Below are positions 58,602 through 64,000 of a stretch of DNA of 64,000 nucleotides, one piece after another. The position numbers were made by a program, and so were the translations under genes. The number at the start of each line of letters is the position of its first letter. The first letter of the stretch is position 1. The stretch spans positions 1 through 64,000 of the forward strand of contig CAJMOW010000003.1 in NCBI GenBank assembly GCA_905215145.1, written 5' to 3'. The notes under the pieces are model-generated. The model searched no databases, was not told the DNA's origin, and was given only the letters and a program-made list of their open reading frames with translations. The DNA is from an uncultured bacterium. GTDB lineage: Bacteria > Bacillota_I > Bacilli_A > RF39 > UBA660.

Positions 58602-58673
58602 CGGTGCATACGGGAATCGAACCCGTACCCCAAGATAGACAGTCTAGTATCCTAACCTTTAGACCAATGCACC
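58602..58673 (-). tRNA. tRNA-Asp(GTC)
   Basis: 72 nt. Acceptor GGTGCAT/ATGCACC, discriminator G (typical for Asp), anticodon loop CTGTCTA (GTC) with one mismatch in its stem, T-arm ACGGG, TTCGATT, CCCGT. No CCA. Confidence 0.9.
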
Positions 58674-58844
58674 ATAGAGCTAGCTTACCTACACTTAACT
58701 TCCGTTCCCGGACACAGGATTCAACTTCCGTTCCTAAGTGTATTGTCTCTTCCCGCCAGCTGAGGTATTCCCAATGTTATTGATAGGTGTCCATCTCTTC
58801 AAATAACTTGGTATGCCAATGAGACAAGCATAAATCATTAATAG
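58674..58844 (-). ncRNA. Structured RNA between tRNA-Glu and tRNA-Asp
   Basis: 171 nt without ORF. Hairpin 1: TTGTCTC/GAGACAA with inner GTTATT/AATAAC and GAT/ATC. Hairpin 2: TACACTTA/TAAGTGTA. A 12-nt direct repeat GGAACGGAAGTT occurs twice in it. GCTT/AAGC closes the whole. Its 3' side runs to the tRNA-Asp 5' end. Confidence 0.62.
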
Positions 58845-58917
58845 TATTCCCAACGGGGCTCGAACCCGTATTTCCACCGTGAAAGGGTGCTTACCTAACC
58901 AGTTAGTAGATGGGAAT
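58845..58917 (-). tRNA. tRNA-Glu(TTC)
   Basis: 73 nt. Acceptor ATTCCCA/TGGGAAT, D-arm TACT/GGTA, anticodon loop CTTTCAC (TTC), T-arm ACGGG, TTCGAGC, CCCGT, discriminator A. No CCA. Confidence 0.92.
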
Positions 58918-58925
58918 ATAAGAGT

Positions 58926-59118
58926 CATGAATAGGAGGTATAAGCATAGTCTAAAACTAACTCAAAGGCTAAGACCAGCTGCATGAGCAAAGACAAAGAT
59001 AACGACCTTTAAAGGATTCGTTTTATGCAGCTGTCAGTACATTTTATAAGTTAATATGCCAAGATCTGTGGAACAGATCTTAAAATTGCTATAAACTTTT
59101 ATACCTTTCCTATTCATG
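58926..59118 (-). ncRNA. Closed structured RNA abutting tRNA-Glu
   Basis: 193 nt. Terminal helix CATGAATAGG/CCTATTCATG plus AGGTATAA/TTATACCT, an 18-bp helix with a 2-nt bulge, 8 nt before tRNA-Glu. Inside lie a perfect 9-bp hairpin (AAGATCTGT/ACAGATCTT, 59061-59081) and a 9-bp helix CAGCTGCAT/ATGCAGCTG (58976-59033) around AACGA/TCGTT and CCTTTAAAGG. The TATCTTTG within it (58994-59001) looks like a -7 box but has no -33 element. No ORF. Confidence 0.72.
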
Positions 59119-59154
59119 TAAAGAGAGATTAGAATCTAAAGCGATTCAGGTTCT

Positions 59155-60042
59155 CTACACCTCAGTAGTGAGAGCTTTCAGCTTCTCATATGTTTTAGCA
59201 AGAGCTTCTGGAATAACAATCTTAAGAGCGGCAATCTTACTACGCTCTTCAATTTGCCAAGTTCTGAACTCAGTTCCTTTGGCTTGCATTGTCATACTAT
59301 AGACTTCACTTGCATCCTTATACTTGCGTTCAAGTTCTAGATTGTGTTCCTCAACAAGCTTCTTGATTCTGTATTTGTACTTATTTAATGCTCCTTCAAC
59401 ATTTCTATGTTTCTGTTGTAGTTGCATATAACAATCCTCTACTAAATCAGAGCTAATTGATGGTACGAAATGATACATCATTGCATTGACACCTTCTCCT
59501 ACCAGCTTATTAGGCTGTACCATACGTTTCATCATATCAGTACGCGCCATAGAAAACGGTTTGTCTGGATGGATAAACTTACCTAGAGTAGCTGCTTCAG
59601 CTTCTAAGTTATAATATTCCATTCTTTCTGCAATAGAGAATGTAGCAATGGCATCCTTCTCATTCCACATAATACCTCTTTCAGGAACTTCGGGCATTTC
59701 GGAAAGATTCTCAAGGTAATCACATAGATCAGCATTATCAATGAGGCTTAGTTCCTCATCCTTAGCCTTAATAGCTTCACGCATCCAAGCACAGAAAGTA
59801 TTCATTTCAGCGATTTCTTTAAGAAGTTCTGGTACAGAAGACAGGTATTGTTCGTTTCTACCTTCAGTTAAAATGGCAGCTTCACCTCCATTTAACAATC
59901 TTACAGTACTTGTAATAAATCCCACACCCTCTAAGGCTCTGCGATTAGATTCCATACATTCTTTAGCCAAATTAGCTAAATGATTAGCGGAAGTAGAAGT
60001 AATTCCCTTCTCGCCAAAGAATACACGATTAATTTCCTTCAT
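59155..60042 (-). CDS. Helical protein near VWA/flotillin system, 295 aa
   Basis: ATG start. Largely helical; coiled coil at about residues 225-270 (MQLQQKHRNVEGALNKYKYR). Central acidic stretch (DNADLCDYLENLSEMPEVPE). Unknown family, but operon position links it with flotillin and VWA genes. Confidence 0.65.
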   Translation of the reverse strand: MKEINRVFFGEKGITSTSANHLANLAKECMESNRRALEGVGFITSTVRLLNGGEAAILTEGRNEQYLSSVPELLKEIAEMNTFCAWMREAIKAKDEELSLIDNADLCDYLENLSEMPEVPERGIMWNEKDAIATFSIAERMEYYNLEAEAATLGKFIHPDKPFSMARTDMMKRMVQPNKLVGEGVNAMMYHFVPSISSDLVEDCYMQLQQKHRNVEGALNKYKYRIKKLVEEHNLELERKYKDASEVYSMTMQAKGTEFRTWQIEERSKIAALKIVIPEALAKTYEKLKALTTEV

Positions 60043-60066
60043 ATAAATCCTTATTAATTAAGTTAG

Positions 60067-60139
60067 TACCGGGTACGGGATTTGAACCCGTGTTACATGT
60101 GTGAGAGACATGCGTCCTATCCAATTAGACGAACCCGAC
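60067..60139 (-). tRNA. tRNA-Glu(CTC)
   Basis: 73 nt. Acceptor GTCGGGT/ACCCGGT (two wobbles), D-arm GTCT/GGAC, anticodon stem CATGT/ACATG, loop CTCTCAC (CTC), T-arm ACGGG, TTCAAAT, CCCGT, discriminator A. No CCA. With Glu(TTC) it covers both Glu codons. Confidence 0.9.
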
Positions 60140-60144
60140 ATCCG

Positions 60145-60432
60145 TTATGCCTTCCAGAAAGTGAATTCTGCATCACTTCCTCTTCCTACGTACTTTACTC
60201 CGAATCCATTGGCTCTATAAATAGGTTCTACGTCCAGCCAATGATTCTTAATAGCTTCTTCCTCTGTTATATTATCAGATGCTATATAGGCAATCACATC
60301 TGATTGTTTAAACGCGGAAGCCAGACCATTCCAATTCTTAACTATTAAAGTATTAAAAGCTAAGATAACCGCATCGGGTATAGACTTAAAGTCTCTACTC
60401 ATCAATTCCCTTGAATTTAACACTTTCACCAT
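60145..60432 (-). CDS. Hypothetical protein, 95 aa
   Basis: ATG start. Mixed fold with DVIAYIASDNITEEEAIKNHW and GVKYVGRGSDAEFTFWK. Family unknown. Lies between tRNA-Glu(CTC) and tRNA-Ser. Confidence 0.62.
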   Translation of the reverse strand: MVKVLNSRELMSRDFKSIPDAVILAFNTLIVKNWNGLASAFKQSDVIAYIASDNITEEEAIKNHWLDVEPIYRANGFGVKYVGRGSDAEFTFWKA

Positions 60433-60482
60433 AATTTTAGTAATTAGGTTAATAATAATTTCACAACTCTTATTAATCAGCG

Positions 60483-60570
60483 CGGAGGCAGCTGGATTCG
60501 AACCAGCGGAACCCTTTCAGAGCTCGGCACGTTAGCAATGTGCTGGTATAGACCACTCACCCATACCTCC
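60483..60570 (-). tRNA. tRNA-Ser(GCT)
   Basis: 88 nt with long variable arm. Acceptor GGAGGTA/TGCCTCC, anticodon stem GCAC/GTGC with loop TTGCTAA (GCT), T-arm CTGG, TTCGAAT, CCAG, discriminator G, as expected for Ser. No CCA. Confidence 0.93.
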
Positions 60571-60576
60571 AATTAC

Positions 60577-60617
60577 AGAAGACCTTGCTGTATCATTATT
60601 AATGCTGTTCGTCTTCT
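60577..60617 (-). other. tRNA-linked hairpin (AGAAGAC/GTCTTCT)
   Basis: 7-bp inverted repeat 5' of tRNA-Ser, with ACAGCA in the loop, matching the hairpin 5' of tRNA-Thr. It lies between the flotillin stop and the tRNA. Confidence 0.55.
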
Positions 60618-60634
60618 TAAGCTGTAAAAGATTG

Positions 60635-62623
60635 TTACTTCACAGCTTCAAAGTTGTCTTCGGTTGGATTATCCTTTTTATCCTCGACAAACATTTCTTT
60701 AAATGTCTTCTTAAAAGGAATACTCTTAAGAAGTTCAAATGCTGGGTTGAGATTCTCAGCTGTTTTAGCCATGAAACTACCAGCAGTATTTTCATTACCA
60801 TAAACAGTCACTTGTCCAAGATGGATATGTTCATACATCTCTGCGGATGCTTCAGCAATACCTTTAAGCTGATCCACTGTCTTGTATTGAACAATCATTT
60901 GTGGAGTCATACCACATTCAATCATCTTCTCTACTGCCTTTGCAGGAGCCATTTCAACAGCAGTAATCTTGTCTGCCTCTGCCATCAAAGATGCTCTCTT
61001 ACCTTCAGCCTCTGCAAGCAACTTTCTCTTAGTACCTTCAGCTTCAGCTTCAAGTTGCATCTGAGTTGCATTTGCCTTAGCTTCTGCCTCCTTAAGAATT
61101 TCAGCAGCTTTAGCTTCTGCCTTAAGAATAGCTTCTTGCTTTACAGCTTCAGCATCAATAATGGCTTTCTCCTTAGCTTTATTAGCAGGCACAATTACCG
61201 TTGCATTTAATTCAGCTTCTTTAGCTTTGGCTTCAGCTTCTTTAATTTCTGCAATCTTCTCTTGCTCGGTTCTAGCAATAGTAGTTTCTGCATCTACTTT
61301 AGAAATACCTGCAACCTTATCGGCATCAGCAGCAGCCTTTGCAGCTTCTCCTTTAGCCTTAGACACTTCAATTGTAGCCATATGCTCGGCTACTCCAGCC
61401 TGCTTATTAGCTTCAGCTGTCTTCTTACGAGCTTCAGACTCATATTCAGCAGTCCTAGCCTCCTTCTCTTGAACAGCTTTAATTGTCTCAGCCTCCTGAT
61501 TCTGTTGAGCAGCAGCAATACGAATTTGCTTAGCTGATTCAGCTTCTTGTTCTTTAGCAGCTGCTTCCGCTTTAGATTTAGCCATATTAGCTTTAGCTTG
61601 TGCATCCCATTCAGTCTGTTGAGAAATTGCAATAGACTCCTGCTCTGCTACCTTAGAAAGCTTCTCAGCGTTAGCTTTAGCTACTCCTACTTCCTGCTCT
61701 TTCTGTTGATCTGCAATAGCAATACGTTGTTCCTTCTGCTGCTCTGACAGTTTAACTTCCTGCTCCTTAGTAGTTTCGGCTAATCTAATTGCTTTATCCT
61801 TATTAGTTTCAGCAATAGTAGTCTCTTGATCCTTGAGAGTAATAGCAATGGCTACTTTCTGGTCTCTAGTAGTTTCAGCTACTTTAGTCTCCCTTTCCTT
61901 AGTAGTAAGGGCAATTTGAATTGCTCCTTTCTTCTCTTCTTCAGCAATAGCAGCTTCTGCCTGTGCTCTAGCCTTAGTAGTTTCTTTCTGACCCAAATTC
62001 TCAATATAATTAGCAGCATCTCTGATGTCACTAATATTGATATTAATCAGATACAAACCCAATTTGTTTAATTCAGTATTAATATTGTCTCTAGCTTGAG
62101 TTAAGAACTTATCTCTATTAGAATTAAGTTCCTCAATTTCCATAGAAGCTACAATAAGCCTCATTTGGCCATATACAATGTCTGAAATCAAACTCTCTTT
62201 ATCTGTATCATCAACGCCAAGTAATCTATTAGCAGCATTCTGCATAATTAATGGGTCTTGGCTGATTGCTACAGTGACTGTAGTAGGAACAGTAACACGA
62301 ATATTCTGCGCTGATAATGCATCCTTGAGAGTTAAATTCAACTGAATAGGACGCATTGACATTACTTCATATCCCTGAATGATAGGCCATACAAATGCAG
62401 CTCCACCGTGATAAACTCTAGCAGTTTTGATTTCTACTTCCCTACTAACTTGGTTCCCTTTGGCATCAAGTTCATTTACCTTCTCTTTGTGAGAACCAGT
62501 TTTACCATAAACTACTAATAGTTCATCAGATTTACATTTACGATAACGAGATAAAATCCCAATGATAGTAATAATTGCTATTAATACAATTACTCCTACG
62601 ATAATTAATGTTGTCATTTCCAT
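60635..62623 (-). CDS. Flotillin-like SPFH protein
   Basis: 662 aa. N-terminal transmembrane helix (TLIIVGVIVLIAIITIIGI), then an SPFH/band 7 domain to about residue 210 (MSMRPIQLNLTLKDALSAQ, IRVTVPTTVTVAISQDP, ISDIRDAANYIENLGQ). A very long coiled coil follows, built from repeats rich in EAKAKEAE and AE..KK (about 215-560), and a conserved tail (MIECGMTPQMIVQYKTVDQ). Flotillins organise membrane microdomains. The NfeD gene directly upstream matches the bacterial YuaF-FloT pairing. Function in a phage (envelope scaffold, DNA or protein export, host membrane takeover) is inference. Confidence 0.92.
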   Translation of the reverse strand: MEMTTLIIVGVIVLIAIITIIGILSRYRKCKSDELLVVYGKTGSHKEKVNELDAKGNQVSREVEIKTARVYHGGAAFVWPIIQGYEVMSMRPIQLNLTLKDALSAQNIRVTVPTTVTVAISQDPLIMQNAANRLLGVDDTDKESLISDIVYGQMRLIVASMEIEELNSNRDKFLTQARDNINTELNKLGLYLININISDIRDAANYIENLGQKETTKARAQAEAAIAEEEKKGAIQIALTTKERETKVAETTRDQKVAIAITLKDQETTIAETNKDKAIRLAETTKEQEVKLSEQQKEQRIAIADQQKEQEVGVAKANAEKLSKVAEQESIAISQQTEWDAQAKANMAKSKAEAAAKEQEAESAKQIRIAAAQQNQEAETIKAVQEKEARTAEYESEARKKTAEANKQAGVAEHMATIEVSKAKGEAAKAAADADKVAGISKVDAETTIARTEQEKIAEIKEAEAKAKEAELNATVIVPANKAKEKAIIDAEAVKQEAILKAEAKAAEILKEAEAKANATQMQLEAEAEGTKRKLLAEAEGKRASLMAEADKITAVEMAPAKAVEKMIECGMTPQMIVQYKTVDQLKGIAEASAEMYEHIHLGQVTVYGNENTAGSFMAKTAENLNPAFELLKSIPFKKTFKEMFVEDKKDNPTEDNFEAVK

Positions 62624-62634
62624 CTTATGAGTCT

Positions 62635-63153
62635 TTAATCTATGTACAATGTGTTATCCATAACCTCACGAATTGTAACCACTTGATTAACCGCATATGA
62701 AGTACCTGAAATAGAAACGAGTTCTACTTCTCTAGATGCTCCACTTATATTTATAAAAGCTAAATAGCGTTTATCATCTAAGCGAACATATATTCTAGCT
62801 GGTCTTCCTGCTAAGTATACAAGAGGTTCGTCGGTTGGAAAGTTCTGTAATTTCATACAGAATTTATATAAATGATACAGCATAAACACAAATACAAGAC
62901 CTATAAAGAATCCTATTAACCAATCAACCCAGGTTATCTCGTAACCTAGTAGTTGTTTAATAGAAGTCCATCCTCCAAATCCCATCAGGAAGTGAATAAG
63001 ACCTTTAAATGAAACAACATCACCAATGTCGAAATCGGCATCTCCATCGAAGTCCACATCAACATCAAGTTCACCTGCAACCCATGATATTATGAATTGC
63101 AAGATAAAGATACCATAGGCAACGCCACCTATGATATAATACACATCACTCAT
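62635..63153 (-). CDS. NfeD-like membrane protein, flotillin partner
   Basis: 172 aa. N-terminal TM helix (YIIGGVAYGIFILQFIISWV), a central hydrophobic pair (WLIGFFIGLVFVFMLYHLYK) and a C-terminal OB-like domain (PLVYLAGRPARIYVRL, ISGASREVELVSISG). This is the short NfeD (YuaF) plan, which lies next to flotillin in bacterial operons and binds it. ATG at 63153; ends 11 nt before flotillin. Confidence 0.88.
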   Translation of the reverse strand: MSDVYYIIGGVAYGIFILQFIISWVAGELDVDVDFDGDADFDIGDVVSFKGLIHFLMGFGGWTSIKQLLGYEITWVDWLIGFFIGLVFVFMLYHLYKFCMKLQNFPTDEPLVYLAGRPARIYVRLDDKRYLAFINISGASREVELVSISGTSYAVNQVVTIREVMDNTLYID

Positions 63154-63185
63154 CTTGTTAATAATTTAATCTTGTTAATAAATAG

Positions 63186-63260
63186 TGGGACAGGATGGAG
63201 TCGAACCATCATCTCTGGATTTTCAGTCCAGCGCGAACTGACCACCTGCGCTACTGTCCC
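63186..63260 (-). tRNA. tRNA-Phe(GAA)
   Basis: 75 nt. Acceptor GGGACAG/CTGTCCC, D-loop GCGCAGGTGGTCAG, anticodon stem CTGGA/TCCAG, loop CTGAAAA (GAA), T-arm GATGG, TTCGACT, CCATC, discriminator A. No CCA. Confidence 0.95.
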
Positions 63261-63462
63261 ATACTGCCTACACATACGTCTTCACTGGATTTTATGCTTT
63301 ATTACGCCAGTTGCTTTGGACAACCCAAATCCTTCAGTGCTGTACAATCTTAAAGGCGCCATACAGACTGCCATCGCACCTACTCCCATTACCGTGTCAC
63401 GCAACGTATCCACATCCACCTCTAGGACTTTCACCTAGACCACATCCTCGGCATTATAGTAT
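63261..63462 (-). ncRNA. Structured RNA abutting tRNA-Phe
   Basis: 202 nt, GC-richer than its surroundings. Terminal helix ATACT/AGTAT plus GCC/GGC touches the tRNA-Phe 5' end directly. Inside: TCTAGG/CCTAGA; GGTGC/GCGCC; CACT-GGATT with AATCC-AGTG (9 bp, 3-nt bulge) around TTGG/CCAA. A GTG-started 49-codon frame crosses it, but its codon use is unlike neighbouring genes, so RNA is preferred. Confidence 0.62.
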
Positions 63463-63536
63463 CTTAGTGAATAATAAACAATGAAACAAACTGGAAATTA
63501 ATTTTAAAGTTAATATTATGTCTATAAGATACTAAG

Positions 63537-63611
63537 GGTGTTATGTCAGAATCGAACTGACGACCTCTTGAACCACAATCAAGCGCTCTAACCAACTGAG
63601 CTAATAACACC
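63537..63611 (-). tRNA. tRNA-His(GTG)
   Basis: 75 nt including G-1 (63611) that pairs with C73, the tRNA-His identity element. Acceptor GTGTTAT/ATAACAC, anticodon stem CTTGA/TCAAG, loop TTGTGGT (GTG), T-arm GTCAG, TTCGATT, CTGAC. No CCA. Confidence 0.95.
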
Positions 63612-63619
63612 ATATATAG

Positions 63620-63991
63620 TTACTCATTCTCGTAACCTTCGCGCACTGCATTTGCAAATACTTGTTTACACATCTCGTATTCTAGAATGGCTAGTGCTAA
63701 GTCTTCTCCTACGTCTTCTACAAACTTGTCTCGGTTATCAGTCTCGTCAAGTTCGTTTAATACCGCTATCAAGTATTCTAGTAGTTCAAGACATCTATTG
63801 TAACTTTCCCCAACTTTATTAATAATGGCTATCCTATCATTGCTTCTCTTATAGTACTTATGGGTTGAATAATTACAGTATAACACTACTAATGCACATA
63901 TAAGTGTAGTAGTAGTGAATGCTTCATTTATATAACATAAGATACTGTGAGTTACAGTAGCAATTAATACAACTGTATTAGCATAAAACAT
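63620..63991 (-). CDS. Membrane-anchored hypothetical protein, 123 aa
   Basis: ATG start. Two hydrophobic stretches at about residues 4-20 and 26-43 (VVLIATVTHSILCYI, TTTTLICALVVLYCNYS), then a cytoplasmic helical, acidic C-terminal half (NELDETDNRDKFVEDVGED). Its stop lies 9 nt before tRNA-His. Function unknown. Confidence 0.62.
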   Translation of the reverse strand: MFYANTVVLIATVTHSILCYINEAFTTTTLICALVVLYCNYSTHKYYKRSNDRIAIINKVGESYNRCLELLEYLIAVLNELDETDNRDKFVEDVGEDLALAILEYEMCKQVFANAVREGYENE

Positions 63992-64000
63992 CCAATTTAA

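Noticed and set aside
1..64000. CRISPR array, insertion sequence, integrase or structural phage genes
   Set aside because: No regular repeat-spacer pattern, transposase, integrase, terminase, portal or capsid signature was seen.

Overview
This window looks like about 64 kb of a large, strictly anaerobic, Bacteroidales-infecting tailed phage, most likely a crAss-like (Crassvirales-type) genome. I base this on four things. The gene set is a phage replisome: PolA-family polymerase, DnaB-like helicase, DnaG-like primase, SF1 and SF2 helicases, ATP-dependent DNA ligase, dUTPase and ThyX. Genes are short and tightly overlapping. The promoters have the Bacteroidetes form TTG-N20-TAnnTTTG. Ribonucleotide reductase is the oxygen-sensitive class III type, with its activase. 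Every supported gene, tRNA and RNA element lies on the minus strand, so transcription runs from 64000 toward 1. No capsid, tail, portal or terminase gene is visible, so this is the replication/accessory half of a bigger genome. The genus-level assignment is inference.

Layout in the direction of transcription. (A) 64000-43400 is an accessory and RNA region. It holds 14 tRNAs plus one degenerate tRNA-like sequence, interleaved with small genes. It also holds a flotillin/NfeD membrane pair, a VWA protein, an AAA+ ATPase, a PurA/PurZ-like adenylosuccinate synthetase, RNase HI, a protein with a ribosomal L7/L12 C-terminal-domain-like segment, and several structured RNAs that sit directly 5' of tRNAs. 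(B) 43400-37000 holds small genes, a ferritin-like protein and a spanin-like pair. (C) 37000-28250 is the core replication block: SF2 helicase, DnaB-like helicase, RecA-like ATPase, SSB-like protein, primase, a Hjc-like nuclease, a nucleotidase and a PD-(D/E)XK nuclease. (D) 27660-18240 holds a monocistronic gene with two tandem promoters, a phosphoesterase, and nrdD/nrdG. nrdD is broken into four exons by three group I introns, each carrying a different homing endonuclease. (E) 18235-1 holds the SF1 helicase, dUTPase, DNA ligase, a tRNA-repair set (RNA ligase, polynucleotide kinase/phosphatase, CCA-adding enzyme), polA split by a fourth group I intron, a CYTH protein, ThyX and a metallophosphoesterase.

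The most striking observation is a 224-nt non-coding RNA at 44871-45094. It reproduces the GTPase-associated centre of 23S rRNA: helix 43 with its loop, the linker, and the helix 44 loop. It is closed by a perfect 9-bp helix, carries a roughly 160-nt insertion, and ends 4 nt before a tRNA-Arg. That centre binds ribosomal protein L11 and the translational GTPases. About 7 kb away the phage encodes a small protein whose C-terminus resembles L7/L12, the other half of the factor-recruiting site. At least four more structured RNAs (52137-52242, 58674-58844, 58926-59118, 63261-63462) share the same architecture: a terminal helix, then 0-8 nt (about 20 nt in one case), then the 5' end of a tRNA. RNase P cutting at the tRNA would release the RNA. 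I propose these as a family of phage tRNA-tethered RNAs, at least one of which mimics the ribosome.

How the parts fit together. None of the 14 tRNAs encodes its CCA end, and the phage supplies a CCA-adding enzyme. The kinase/phosphatase and RNA ligase could repair tRNAs cut by host anticodon nucleases. Class III reductase, ThyX, dUTPase and a deoxynucleotidase feed the replisome. The purine-synthetase homologue may divert purine flux or help make a modified base.
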